Shown here: in pieces, positions 1-8,299 of the stretch
Numbering within the stretch: the first letter of the stretch is position 1
Layout of the letters: the number at the start of each line of letters is the position of its first letter
Source of the DNA: Paenibacillus timonensis
GTDB lineage: Bacteria > Bacillota > Bacilli > Paenibacillales > Paenibacillaceae
Length of the DNA: 64,000 bases
NCBI RefSeq assembly: GCF_009725205.1
Contig: NZ_WNZY01000015.1
Location: 49,336-113,335, forward strand
Direction: 5' to 3'
Position numbers and translations under genes: made by a program
Notes under the pieces: model-generated
Told to the model about the DNA's origin: nothing
Databases searched by the model: none
Seen by the model: the letters and a program-made list of their open reading frames with translations, nothing else

Positions 1-671
1 CGATCTCGGGCGGTATTTCCGCCTCGACCTACATCCTGGTGTTCATTGTTGGCATCGTGAGTGCGGTGTTGGCCTGCTATTTACCTGTACTTGCGATGTT
101 TGGAGGATATGTCCAAAAAGGGGCCTCCGGCAGTAAAAGAAAAGCCCTGGCTATTGCATTTAACTTTATCTTAGGCATGGGGGTCACTTCGTTGTTGGCG
201 GGTTTCATTTTCGCCCTGCTTGGCCAGCAGTTTCTTCCCTTTATCGAGAAATATCACTTGCTGACCTGGATCCCGCCGCTCTTTGACATCTTGGCAGGTC
301 TGCAGCTGTTAGGAGTTATTTCATTCGCGATGCCTGCCTTCCAGAAGCCGATGAGCCGGCCGGATAAACAGCCTGGCCTGTTGGCTGCTTTCAAGCTGGG
401 GATTCCATATGGACTTGTCATTTCGCCCTGTGCGATCCCGATCTTTTTCGCGTTGATCAGCTATATTGCTCTTCAAGGCAGTCCGCTTCACGGCGCGTTG
501 CTCATGACGACGTACTCCCTGGGCAAAGGCGTGATTCTCGCATTGGTTGCGGTCTTCTCCATTTCCGTTCTCAGCAAGCTCTCCAAATGGGGTGGGCCGA
601 TCAAAAAGATCGCCGGCTACTTCTCCATCGCACTGGGGATCATCTTGCTGATTGTGGGGTTCATGAAGTAA
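1..671 (+). CDS. CcdA/DsbD-type membrane protein, 5' end outside window
   Basis: The open frame runs in from the left edge (reading from base 3), so the N-terminus is missing. The visible part has about six hydrophobic segments. Two conserved cysteine-proline stations characteristic of the CcdA/DsbD transmembrane family are seen: LACYLPV near the start and SPCAIPIFF about two thirds along. CcdA-like proteins carry reducing equivalents across the membrane for cytochrome c maturation or extracytoplasmic thioredoxin-like partners. A GTG at 39 is an internal codon, not a convincing start, because nothing resembling a ribosome binding site precedes it and the frame is open upstream. No partner thioredoxin gene is visible downstream. 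The family is fairly sure, the physiological partner unknown. Confidence 0.8.
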   Translation, partial: ISGGISASTYILVFIVGIVSAVLACYLPVLAMFGGYVQKGASGSKRKALAIAFNFILGMGVTSLLAGFIFALLGQQFLPFIEKYHLLTWIPPLFDILAGLQLLGVISFAMPAFQKPMSRPDKQPGLLAAFKLGIPYGLVISPCAIPIFFALISYIALQGSPLHGALLMTTYSLGKGVILALVAVFSISVLSKLSKWGGPIKKIAGYFSIALGIILLIVGFMK

Positions 672-795
672 TTACATCATAGAAGGAAGACACGCGTCTG
701 TTCTTCGGTTCATTCACACGGATCCAACCTGCAATAGAGTTTTGGCCTCGGCCGCTCCTCTTTGACAGTTTGGATCTTTTTCGTTTTGGCGGATC

Positions 796-824
796 ATGAC
801 AGGTGACGAGCATTGTAGTACAAT
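796..824 (+). promoter_or_regulatory. putative sigma-A promoter for the DUF4317 gene
   Basis: ATGACA (796-801), a 17-nt spacer and TACAAT (819-824), each five of six to consensus, end 32 nt before the chosen TTG start. Confidence 0.5.
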
Positions 825-856
825 GCAAATATTGATTTTTGCAAAGGGGAATCGCC

Positions 857-2026
857 TTGATCAAGAAAGAAGTCGCTTATATCCGTAAACAGTTCAAGTT
901 GGATCATGAAAGACTTAGTATTTACGACATTCTTAACGTCTATATTATGAAGGAAACGAATGAAATCTATCATTTTGAACGCACGCCGTTCGAACTCTTG
1001 GAGCGGGAGAAGCAGGAGCTGCATATGGGCAATTTCAAGAAGCTGCTGGCCGGTGAATTGGATCAGAAGCTGTTCGAGTTAAAGTTCCAGGAGCAGCCGG
1101 AAACGGACAAGCCCTCTCAGCCGCTTCTCCATCAAGCTCTGGTTACCGGTGATGCCGAGGAGTGGCATGATTTGATGCTTCTTCTGGTGGAGAAAATGTT
1201 GGAGGATACGAAGTATGAGCGGGATACGGTGATCACCTTCGTTCGCGGACAATACTACAAGCCAACCAAGGAACGTAACGAGGAAGCCGAGGAAAGCGAA
1301 AACGATGAAATGTTCGCGAATCCGTTTATTCTATGCAGTATCAATTCCACGGAACCGCAACGAAAAACACTGATGTTCGATTATATTGAACGCGAATTCA
1401 AATACAATGTCATCGTTGATCCGATCATCAAGCTGCGTACGCCGGAGCAAGGCTTCTTCTACCCTAGCGTAACGGACGGTTTCTCCGATGTGAATCGGGT
1501 GCTGTATTGCGCGGGCAAAGTCAACGATCCGAATCAGCATTTTATCGATCAGGTTCTGAATGCCGAGAAGACCGTAACCGCGTTAGAAGAGAGAGCCATC
1601 TTCGAGGATATCGTCAAGGAAATTGCCGGGGATCAGCTGGACGCCTCCACGATTGCGAGCGTCTACGAGGAAATTCAGCAGGTCATCGAAACCCACGAAG
1701 AGGAAGAACCTCCGAAGCTGGATTATAAAGATGTCGAGCGCGTGCTGACCGCCAGCGGCGTGGAGAACGTTACTACGGAACGGGTTGAGCTCGCCTACCA
1801 AACGGTTATCGATGACAAGAATTATGAGATCAAAGCGAGCAGCGTCGTGCCGAAGTTTACTTCGAAATCAATCAAGATCGATACGAAGGTCGCCACGATT
1901 TCGGTCAGCCCGCAGGATTTAAGATACGTGAAACAAGTCAATTATCATGGTAAACGTTGCATCTTGATCGAGGTCGATGAAGATGCGGTGATCGAAGGAT
2001 TTACGCTAAATACTGAAGAATTATAA
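857..2026 (+). CDS. DUF4317 family protein
   Basis: The protein (389 residues) opens with IKKEVAYIRKQFK, the signature start of DUF4317 proteins of Bacillota, whose function is unknown. It is soluble and acidic, with no signal peptide or membrane segment. The middle carries a charged low-complexity stretch (around residues 140-155) and the C-terminus is rich in beta-forming sequence (IKASSVVPKFTSKSIKID). I chose TTG 857 because AAAGGGGA lies at 843-850 with ideal spacing. The frame is open to a TTG at 839, but that has no ribosome binding site. It is followed after 32 nt by the DUF4256 gene in the same orientation, probably one transcript. Confidence 0.8.
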   Translation: MIKKEVAYIRKQFKLDHERLSIYDILNVYIMKETNEIYHFERTPFELLEREKQELHMGNFKKLLAGELDQKLFELKFQEQPETDKPSQPLLHQALVTGDAEEWHDLMLLLVEKMLEDTKYERDTVITFVRGQYYKPTKERNEEAEESENDEMFANPFILCSINSTEPQRKTLMFDYIEREFKYNVIVDPIIKLRTPEQGFFYPSVTDGFSDVNRVLYCAGKVNDPNQHFIDQVLNAEKTVTALEERAIFEDIVKEIAGDQLDASTIASVYEEIQQVIETHEEEEPPKLDYKDVERVLTASGVENVTTERVELAYQTVIDDKNYEIKASSVVPKFTSKSIKIDTKVATISVSPQDLRYVKQVNYHGKRCILIEVDEDAVIEGFTLNTEEL

Positions 2027-2058
2027 GGATTAAGCTTAAATAACGCAAAGGAGGCTTC

Positions 2059-2628
2059 ATGATGACGAATGAACAAACGGACTTGCTGCCAGAGCAACAC
2101 GAGGAACTGCTCCAAACCCTGAAGGCCCGATTCGAGAAAAATTTGAGTCGACACCCCGAGTTGGAATGGGCTCATGTACAAGCCAAGCTGGAGGCTCAGC
2201 CGAAGAAGCTGTGGTCGCTCCATGAAATGGAACGGACCGGCGGCGAACCGGACGTAATCGGGTATGACGAGCAGACGGATGAATTTGTATTTGTAGACTG
2301 CTCGGCGGAAACGCCTAAGGGTCGCAGAAGCATCTGTTACGACCATGAAGCACTGGAGTCGAGAAAACAGCACAAGCCGGAAGACAGCGCGATGAATATG
2401 GCGGAAGCCATGGGCGTTGAGCTGTTAACGGAAGAACAATATCGGGAGTTGCAAAAGCTTGGGAACTTCGATCTGAAGACATCCAGTTGGGTGAAAACCC
2501 CTGCTCCGATCCGAAAGCTTGGCGGCGCCCTCTTCTGCGACCGCCGCTACGATACGGTCTTTGTGTACCACAATGGAGCGGACTCCTACTACGGCGCCAG
2601 AGGGTTCCGCGGGGCTTTAAGGGTTTGA
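2059..2628 (+). CDS. DUF4256 family protein
   Basis: This 189-residue soluble protein matches the DUF4256 family: it has the stretches LEWAHVQAKLE, MERTGGEPDVIG, FVDCSAETPKGRRSICYD and the tail VFVYHNGADSYYGARGFRG. No biochemical role is known for the family. Ribosome binding site AAAGGAGG (2047-2054) fits either of two adjacent ATG codons (2059 or 2062). It sits 32 nt behind the DUF4317 gene and is probably cotranscribed. The next 400 bases hold no gene but a structured repeat element. Confidence 0.8.
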   Translation: MMTNEQTDLLPEQHEELLQTLKARFEKNLSRHPELEWAHVQAKLEAQPKKLWSLHEMERTGGEPDVIGYDEQTDEFVFVDCSAETPKGRRSICYDHEALESRKQHKPEDSAMNMAEAMGVELLTEEQYRELQKLGNFDLKTSSWVKTPAPIRKLGGALFCDRRYDTVFVYHNGADSYYGARGFRGALRV

Positions 2629-2757
2629 AATACCCGGAGATAAACACAAATGGGACAAGGCTTTTTCAGGTTGGGATGGAGACCTACACAATCCGGATTG
2701 ATTGCTGATATCGATGGGCCGTCCTATTTTTAATAACTCCCAAACCGCAATGCTCCT

Positions 2758-2940
2758 TAACGCTTGTCAGCAACGCTATTAGGCCCAAAATGGGGGGATT
2801 CCCAATGTAACGCTTATGGTAGAGCTTATTTGCCTGTTTCTCCTCGTAAAAGAGGCGTTTTTGCCCAAATAAGCTCGCTGGTAAGCGTTAGAGCTGACAT
2901 CCCCCTTATTTGGCATCAATAAGCATTGAGGCAAGCGTTA
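2758..2940. repeat. 183-bp modular palindromic element, copy A
   Basis: Four 25-nt modules: direct copies at 2758-2782 and 2808-2832, inverted copies at 2866-2890 and 2916-2940. All start TAACGCTT and, in the best copies, end GCTTATTTG. Spacers are exactly 25 nt (2783-2807, 2891-2915) and the apex is 33 nt (2833-2865), with a small CCTC/GAGG hairpin. Spacers are also partly complementary to each other (GGGGGAT against ATCCCCC), so the whole unit is one long imperfect hairpin. Nothing suggests coding. It has the same geometry as the elements at 34858-35483, with different module interior. Confidence 0.75.
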
Positions 2941-3045
2941 GCCTGGGGTTGTACGAATAGGACCTTGGATTGAAAAGAAGCCATTCGAATGGTACCCTGT
3001 CCATATTGACCAATCAACAATAGTTCGTGGAAACAGGTGAGCCCT

Positions 3046-3942
3046 TTGCCAGAACAACAACCAACACAGGAACAACAGAAACAAATCCGCCAAGACAATC
3101 ACAAAGTATTCGCATTACTGAGCAGTTATTTGAACCATGCACCCGATCTCATCCATGAGGCGGAGGTCGAAGAGATTGTCCAAAGCGGCGTGTCGGTCGA
3201 ATACGCCTTCAAGCTGATTCTTGCTGCCAAGTTCGGGCTAGATATCGTCGATAGTGACGAGGATAAGGCGCTATTTAACGCGTATTTCCACCCCATGATT
3301 CATCTGCTCGACGTTGGGGAATACGAACAAAACCCCTATTATCGGAATATCCGCCTCCCCGAAGTGCGCGTCGGCGGTAGCGAGCTCACATACGAATGCT
3401 ATAAGCCGTATGAAGGTTTTGTCTGCAATGACATCCTCCAAACTTCGGAAGGACGCCAGATTCCGCAAATCGGTATCTTTCCCGCTGAATTCAAATATCC
3501 GGCGGTTCTGGAACAGGGCCGCGTCTGGATGACGGTGACGCCAAACGAAATCGAGACGATGAAGGTACCCGTCGCGGAAGCTTTTGGGAGCGTCCTTACG
3601 TTTGGTCTTGGCCTTGGCTACTATGCTTATATGGTTTCGGAGAAAGACAACGTGGACAGCGTGACGATTGTGGAAATCAATGAGGACGTGATCCGTTTGT
3701 TTAAGCAGCATATTCTGCCCCAGTTCAAGCAGGCTGGGAAAATTCAGATCATTCATGCGGATGCTTTCGAGTTTGCCCGCACACGGTTGTCCCAGGATGC
3801 TTACGATTACGTGTTCACCGATTTATGGCATGACGTTTCCGATGGGATCGAATTGTATTTGAAGATGAAGCACATTGAACAACAGTATCCGGAGACAAGG
3901 TTCTCGTATTGGATTGAAAAGTCGATTCAATGTTATTTATAA
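3046..3942 (+). CDS. class I SAM-dependent methyltransferase-like protein
   Basis: The C-terminal half shows a Rossmann methyltransferase pattern: VLTFGLGLGYYAYMVS (motif I, glycine-rich), VTIVEINEDVIRLF with the acidic residue that would bind the ribose of SAM, IQIIHADAFEFA, and YDYVFTDLWHD. The arrangement resembles spermidine-synthase-like and other class I enzymes, but the N-terminal 150 residues are not recognisable and no substrate can be named. TTG 3046 is preferred because AGGTGA (3035-3040) is correctly spaced; GTG 3037 overlaps that site. The gene stands alone after repeat element A and ends at a strong terminator. Confidence 0.6.
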   Translation: MPEQQPTQEQQKQIRQDNHKVFALLSSYLNHAPDLIHEAEVEEIVQSGVSVEYAFKLILAAKFGLDIVDSDEDKALFNAYFHPMIHLLDVGEYEQNPYYRNIRLPEVRVGGSELTYECYKPYEGFVCNDILQTSEGRQIPQIGIFPAEFKYPAVLEQGRVWMTVTPNEIETMKVPVAEAFGSVLTFGLGLGYYAYMVSEKDNVDSVTIVEINEDVIRLFKQHILPQFKQAGKIQIIHADAFEFARTRLSQDAYDYVFTDLWHDVSDGIELYLKMKHIEQQYPETRFSYWIEKSIQCYL

Positions 3943-3946
3943 GGCA

Positions 3947-3980
3947 AAGAAGAGAGGTGCGGCTTGCACCTCTCTTCTTC
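3947..3980. terminator. bidirectional Rho-independent terminator
   Basis: Perfect 14-bp stem AAGAAGAGAGGTGC / GCACCTCTCTTCTT around a GGCTT loop, with T-rich and A-rich flanks. It sits between the convergent methyltransferase-like and carD genes and can serve both. Confidence 0.85.
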
Positions 3981-3988
3981 TATTATAT

Positions 3989-4489
3989 TTATAAGTTCAC
4001 GGCAACCTTCTCATGCACTTCGCTTATCACGTCTTCGTAAGTGATATTCAAGGCAATGGCTAGCTCTTTGAACAGGACGTTCTGAATTCCGAGCAACAGT
4101 TGATGATCCTGGTTGCCCAATTTCTTATGATTCAGCTCAGCTAGTTGTTTCTTACGCATCAACGTACTGGCGACTTGTACGATATCCTCCCGGTTGCCCG
4201 TTTTAACGATCGCAGTATAGCTGTGATGCCGTTCATTATTATTATCAATCCATTGGATGCCCGGTGCCTGAAACGAATCCAATATCGTCTTGGCCTCCTC
4301 CGGACCCATCAATTTCTGCATCAGCACCGACGCATTATCGACCGGAGTGCTAATTTTCAAGGTCTCGTTGCCGAGCGGATGCAGCTCATAATAAGACTTG
4401 GAAACGCCGGCTAGCGATTTGACGCAAACGTCGTCGATGCGGCAAACGCCATGCACCGAATAAATGATCAAATCCCCCTCATGAAACAT
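3989..4489 (-). CDS. CarD/CdnL-family RNA polymerase-binding regulator
   Basis: The N-terminal 60 residues (MFHEGDLIIYSVHGVCRIDDV, ending ISTPVDNASVL) form the CarD/TRCF RNA-polymerase-interaction domain. The helical C-terminal part (RKKQLAELNHKKLGNQDHQLL) matches the DNA-contacting half of CarD/CdnL proteins, which bind the polymerase beta subunit and stabilise open complexes. Length (166) is normal for the family. It is divergent from a MarR-type regulator, and its own promoter and start site are covered by two palindromic operators in the shared intergenic region. This implies MarR control of a global transcription factor. The ribosome binding site is weak. Family assignment is confident. 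Confidence 0.9.
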   Translation of the reverse strand: MFHEGDLIIYSVHGVCRIDDVCVKSLAGVSKSYYELHPLGNETLKISTPVDNASVLMQKLMGPEEAKTILDSFQAPGIQWIDNNNERHHSYTAIVKTGNREDIVQVASTLMRKKQLAELNHKKLGNQDHQLLLGIQNVLFKELAIALNITYEDVISEVHEKVAVNL

Positions 4490-4514
4490 GGTCGTGATCC
4501 CGCCTCTCTATTTT

Positions 4515-4531
4515 TGTCAACTAAGTTGACT
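4515..4531. promoter_or_regulatory. palindromic operator 1, carD start region
   Basis: Seventeen-base inverted repeat GTCAAC-TAA-GTTGAC with matching flanks. It lies just downstream of the carD -10 box, about +1 to +16 of that transcript, where a bound regulator would block transcription. Confidence 0.75.
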
Positions 4532-4537
4532 ATTATC

Positions 4538-4566
4538 AATATACCTGTTTTTCGACAAAATGTCAA
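4538..4566 (-). promoter_or_regulatory. carD promoter
   Basis: On the minus strand TTGACA (4566-4561), 17-nt spacer, TATATT (4543-4538). The -35 box is one arm of operator 2. Confidence 0.7.
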
Positions 4567-4577
4567 CCAAATTGACA
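4561..4577. promoter_or_regulatory. palindromic operator 2, shared -35 boxes
   Basis: TGTCAA-CCAAA-TTGACA. The left arm is the carD -35 box on the minus strand and the right arm is the marR -35 box on the plus strand. One bound dimer would therefore cover both promoters. It aligns base for base with operator 1 at most positions. Confidence 0.8.
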
Positions 4578-4600
4578 ATTTACGGATGCTTTTGTATAGT
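4572..4600 (+). promoter_or_regulatory. marR promoter
   Basis: TTGACA (4572-4577), 17-nt spacer, TATAGT (4595-4600), 38 nt before the GTG start. Confidence 0.75.
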
Positions 4601-4638
4601 GTAGGGAAATAGGAACGTGAATGGAATGGAGGAACGGA

Positions 4639-5079
4639 GTGTACCTTGAATTCGAGGAATTGAATCTGATCGACCTGATCAGCGAACGCCATGTCCAGCT
4701 TCGCTCCATCTGCGAGCAGTTGTGGAACGACCGTCATGATATCTACATTTCCAATTCAGAGTGGTTTATTATGGCAAGGATTTATAAGAGAAATCCGACC
4801 ATCTCTCAGGTGACCAGGCAGGTGGACATTTCACGGCAGGCTACCCACAAATTCATCAAGAGTTTGGAATCAAAAGGATGGGTCGAGATCACCAAAGCTC
4901 AGAACAATAAGAAGGAGAAATGTCTCAAATTAACGTTGCTAGGCGAGAGCAGTTATGAGAAGAATGCCTTGATTAAGGCATCGCTGGAGCAAAAAATCAT
5001 GGATGCTCTCGGAGCCGATCAGGTCGCCTTGTTGAAACAGCTGCTCCAAGCGGATTGGGGTACCTTGAATGAGGCGTAA
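4639..5079 (+). CDS. MarR-family transcriptional regulator
   Basis: A winged-helix protein of about 146 residues. The recognition region reads ISQVTRQVDISRQATHKFIKSLESKGWVEI, followed by the wing with basic residues (NNKKEKCLKLTLLG) and a C-terminal dimerisation helix. GTG 4639 is chosen because GGAGG at 4628-4632 is well spaced; an in-frame ATG at 4621 has no such site. It probably binds the two TGTCAAC...TTGAC palindromes between itself and carD, so it would autoregulate and control carD. No ligand is evident. It ends at a strong bidirectional terminator. Confidence 0.85.
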   Translation: MYLEFEELNLIDLISERHVQLRSICEQLWNDRHDIYISNSEWFIMARIYKRNPTISQVTRQVDISRQATHKFIKSLESKGWVEITKAQNNKKEKCLKLTLLGESSYEKNALIKASLEQKIMDALGADQVALLKQLLQADWGTLNEA

Positions 5080-5087
5080 AAAACGGA

Positions 5088-5120
5088 GGAAGGAGGGGTA
5101 CGCCCCCTCCTTCCTTTTTT
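5088..5120. terminator. bidirectional terminator
   Basis: GGAAGGAGGGG / CCCCTCCTTCC stem around a short loop, followed by a T-run on the plus strand and A-rich sequence on the other side. Serves the convergent MarR and hypothetical genes. Confidence 0.8.
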
Positions 5121-5524
5121 TACATCCCAATAAACACGTTACGGCTGAAAGGACCCCAATTGGCTCCACCATACCCGGTCATGCCTTCCACACTGACGAA
5201 GCAAGGCAGAACGATATGGGTGACACCGGTCATTGCCCGCTCCCTGAATGTGATGACAAATCGTGTGTTCGTATTATCCGCTGCCGTAATCATCGCCGCT
5301 TCTGGCCTGATCGCGTTTGCCGCAGTCAGCGCCTCCCCCATCCCTAGGCTAGCCGCTCCGCCTGCTCCTTTATTACTGCGGATCCAATAGTTCGAGATCC
5401 GTGTTGCCGATCCAAAATCGGCTCGCTGATCGTATACCAGGAGAACTTGGTTGGCTGCGATTTGTCTCACCTCCGTTAACACGGGGTGAGGTACCATTTG
5501 CCGGGCTTCTTGATAGATGTACAC
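5120..5524 (-). CDS. conserved hypothetical protein
   Basis: A 134-residue protein without signal peptide or membrane segment. It is rich in small residues with a glycine/aromatic tail (GMTGYGGANWGPFSRNVFIGM) and a regular pattern of short beta-strands. I cannot assign a family. GTG 5524 is supported by GGGAGG seven bases upstream. It is a single-gene unit, convergent with the MarR gene and upstream of a LysR gene read in the same direction. Confidence 0.55.
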   Translation of the reverse strand: MYIYQEARQMVPHPVLTEVRQIAANQVLLVYDQRADFGSATRISNYWIRSNKGAGGAASLGMGEALTAANAIRPEAAMITAADNTNTRFVITFRERAMTGVTHIVLPCFVSVEGMTGYGGANWGPFSRNVFIGM

Positions 5525-5635
5525 GAGTTATCCTCCCACAGGAAAAATAGTCAAACACCTATTTCATCCTATGCTGGAGAAATCTCGCGGGTCCCCCGAA
5601 AAAAAGAATTTATGTGAAGCTTCTTAAACTTTGAC

Positions 5636-6514
5636 TTAACGGAATTCCTCGATGAATTTCTGGGCCGCACTCGTGAGCGGCATATTCCGCATATTCATAA
5701 TCCCCACTTGCGACGGCGGCAGTTCCACGTCCAGCCGGATTTCAAACAACGACCCTTCCTCCAGCTCCTTCGACACGAATTCCCGAGCTACATAGGAGAC
5801 TCCCAGTCCTTTGCGGGCCAATTCGATCAGCAGATCGACACTGCCCACTTCGATTTCCGGCTTAAGCTCGTAACCGTACTCGTGGAACAACTCGGTGATC
5901 GCCATGCGAGCACGACTATTCCGCGAGAACAAGACGAGCGGATGCTCCAGCAGTGTATCCAGCGGGATCACTTTATCCTTGAGATCGGCGTACGCGCAGC
6001 CGGCCACGAAGCAATCTTGCAGTAGAATCCCTTCCCGCACCTCGATATGAGAATCAACGATCGGCATCCGGGCGACGCCAAGATCGATCTTCCCCTCCTT
6101 CATGTAACCCATGATTTCCGGCGTCGTACCGTGAAGCAGCTGAATCCCAACGTCAGGATATCGGTGGTGAAACTCTTCTATATACGGAAGCAAGTAATGC
6201 TTGAATAACGAGTCGCTGCCGCCGATCCGGAGCACACCGGTATCGAGGTTTTTGAGCTCAGCCATTTTTTTCTCCGCGAGGGAGATAAGAATTTGCGATT
6301 GCTCGATATAGGAGTACAAGAGCGCGCCTTCTTGCGTTAGAGACACCCCCTTGGAGTTGCGGTAGAACAACGTGAGGCCAAAGCTCTCTTCCAGCTGCTT
6401 AATGGCATGGCTTACGCTCGGCTGCGTCAGAAACAAGGCATTGGCTGCCTGAGTCAGACTGCCGGTTTTGGCCGCCCAATAAAAGACTTTATATAATTCA
6501 TAATTATTTGTCAT
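5636..6514 (-). CDS. LysR-family transcriptional regulator
   Basis: Standard LysR length (292) and layout. The N-terminal winged helix-turn-helix is clear (YKVFYWAAKTGSLTQAANAL, then QPSVSHAIKQLEESFG and LFYRNSKGVSLTQEG). A linker helix and a periplasmic-binding-like effector domain starting at GVLRIGGSD follow. It is divergent from zwf with 185 nt between the start codons, the usual LysR arrangement, so control of the pentose phosphate cluster is a reasonable inference. The inducer is unknown. Confidence 0.9.
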   Translation of the reverse strand: MTNNYELYKVFYWAAKTGSLTQAANALFLTQPSVSHAIKQLEESFGLTLFYRNSKGVSLTQEGALLYSYIEQSQILISLAEKKMAELKNLDTGVLRIGGSDSLFKHYLLPYIEEFHHRYPDVGIQLLHGTTPEIMGYMKEGKIDLGVARMPIVDSHIEVREGILLQDCFVAGCAYADLKDKVIPLDTLLEHPLVLFSRNSRARMAITELFHEYGYELKPEIEVGSVDLLIELARKGLGVSYVAREFVSKELEEGSLFEIRLDVELPPSQVGIMNMRNMPLTSAAQKFIEEFR

Positions 6515-6549
6515 AAATGCAGTCTATAGCTCCTGTCAAATATATTAAT

Positions 6550-6578
6550 TTCACCTATGGCGATATTCGTATTATAGT
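6550..6578 (+). promoter_or_regulatory. putative zwf promoter
   Basis: TTCACC (6550-6555, four of six), 17-nt spacer, TATAGT (6573-6578). A weak -35 box next to a divergent LysR gene is typical of an activator-dependent promoter. Confidence 0.45.
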
Positions 6579-6699
6579 GGAGTCAGTCAAAATAATCCAT
6601 AGCTTAGAGATGGGATTTAGGCGGTTACCCCGGAATCAAGACCGAGGCGCCTCCCAAGAACACATAGATGAAAAGCTATGCCGAGAGGAGAGAACCTGG

Positions 6700-8232
6700 A
6701 TGGATGCCAATACGTTTGTATTGTTTGGGGCAACCGGGGATTTGGCAAAACGCAAAATTTACCCTGCCCTGTTTAACTTGTTTTTGGATGGAAAGCTGCC
6801 GGATGTTTTTTCCGTGATTGGCTTGGGCCGCAGAGAATGGTCCGACGAGACCTTTAAGGCAAACATCGAGCGGTCTCTGCACAGCTTTTCGCGACGGGAT
6901 GCCAGCAACGCGGAGGCCGTGAACCAATTCCTCGGCTTCTTCCGCTATCATGTGCTGAACGTCGACCGTAAGGAAGATTATCAAAGCCTGCTGCAACGGG
7001 TCGAGGAAGGCGAACGAACCGCAGGGATTGCCCCAAACCGATTGTTTTATTTGTCGGTAGGTCCGGAACTGTTCGAAACGATCGCCGCCCATATTCAGGA
7101 TAGCGGGCTTGGCGATACGAAAGGCTGGAAACGCCTTGTGATCGAAAAACCGTTTGGCCGCGATTTGCAATCCGCTCGGGATTTCAACGCGCAGCTCAGC
7201 AAAGCTTTTACCGAAGAGGAAATTTTCCGCATCGACCACTACCTCGGCAAGCCGATGGTACAGAAGCTCCAGCTGCTGCAACAGACGAACCCGGTGCTTC
7301 AGGCTTCCTGGAACAAGCGTTATATTGCTAACGTGCAAATTACGGCCAGCGAAACGGTCGGCGTCGAAGAAAGAGCCGGCTATTACGATCATTCCGGCGC
7401 GTTGCGCGACATGTTCCAAAATCATATGCTGCAACTGTTGATGATGTTGGCCGGACATCTGCCAAAAGGCGATGATTCGGAGCAAGTGCGTAACAAGAAG
7501 AAACACGTCATGCAATCCTTAGAGCCGCTGCCGCGCCAGGACGTCGCAACCCAGGTGGTCCGCGGTCAGTATGCGAGCGGGTCGATTCAAGGGAAGCCGG
7601 TCGTTGGCTATAAGGACGAAGCCGGAATCCCGCAGGATTCCCATAACGACACGTTTATCGCTGCCAAGCTGCAAATCGAAGATGATTTCTGGCGGGGGAT
7701 TCCGTTTTATATCCGCACCGGCAAACGCATGAAGGAGAAAGCGACGCGGATCGTCATTGAATTCCGGGAGCCGGTTAAGCAAATTGCTGCGTCCAACAAC
7801 GGCGGCGCCCCGAACTTGCTGGTGTTCGAAATCAGCCCGAATGAAGGCATTTACCTGCGCCTGAATACGGAAGGCGAAGCGCAACAGCAGGATCTCACGA
7901 AGGTCCTGATCGGATCTCACAAGAGCGGTAGCGATGTGCCAGAGGCTTACGAGAACCTGATTTATGACGCGCTCCGCGGCGATTCTTCCTTCTTCGCCCA
8001 TTGGGACGAAGTCGAGTTGTCCTGGAAATGGGTGCAGCCGATCCTTGACGCCTATGCGGCGAATGAGGTTCCATTACATGCCTACCCGGCAGGCAGTTTT
8101 GGTCCGAAGGCCGCGCATGAACTGTTGGCTAAAGACGGTTTCGAGTGGTGGTTCGATCAAGAAAGCGAAGCCGCATCTACAGAAGTTCAGACAGTTACAC
8201 CGTCGGCGAAGGAAGCCTTGTCCATCAAATAA
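6700..8232 (+). CDS. zwf: glucose-6-phosphate 1-dehydrogenase
   Basis: Oxidises glucose-6-phosphate to 6-phosphogluconolactone with NADP+, the first step of the oxidative pentose phosphate pathway. The N-terminal nucleotide-binding motif is GATGDLAKRKIYPALF and a second conserved block is EKPFGRDL. The catalytic signature RIDHYLGK falls around residue 180. Length from ATG 6700 is 510 residues, normal for the family. The frame is open 183 nt further upstream, but GAGAGGAGAG sits just before ATG 6700 and homology begins there (MDANTFVLFGATGD). First gene of zwf-tal-gndA. Confidence 0.95.
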   Translation: MDANTFVLFGATGDLAKRKIYPALFNLFLDGKLPDVFSVIGLGRREWSDETFKANIERSLHSFSRRDASNAEAVNQFLGFFRYHVLNVDRKEDYQSLLQRVEEGERTAGIAPNRLFYLSVGPELFETIAAHIQDSGLGDTKGWKRLVIEKPFGRDLQSARDFNAQLSKAFTEEEIFRIDHYLGKPMVQKLQLLQQTNPVLQASWNKRYIANVQITASETVGVEERAGYYDHSGALRDMFQNHMLQLLMMLAGHLPKGDDSEQVRNKKKHVMQSLEPLPRQDVATQVVRGQYASGSIQGKPVVGYKDEAGIPQDSHNDTFIAAKLQIEDDFWRGIPFYIRTGKRMKEKATRIVIEFREPVKQIAASNNGGAPNLLVFEISPNEGIYLRLNTEGEAQQQDLTKVLIGSHKSGSDVPEAYENLIYDALRGDSSFFAHWDEVELSWKWVQPILDAYAANEVPLHAYPAGSFGPKAAHELLAKDGFEWWFDQESEAASTEVQTVTPSAKEALSIK

Positions 8233-8299
8233 CGGGGGATGAACGTGCTTTTCGCCCCGATATCTCAAATCTATATTTTACAAATTGGAGGGATTTGCG

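Noticed and set aside
6517..6699. 61-residue N-terminal extension of zwf
   Set aside because: No homology or ribosome binding site; it spans the promoter and untranslated leader. ATG 6700 has a good site.
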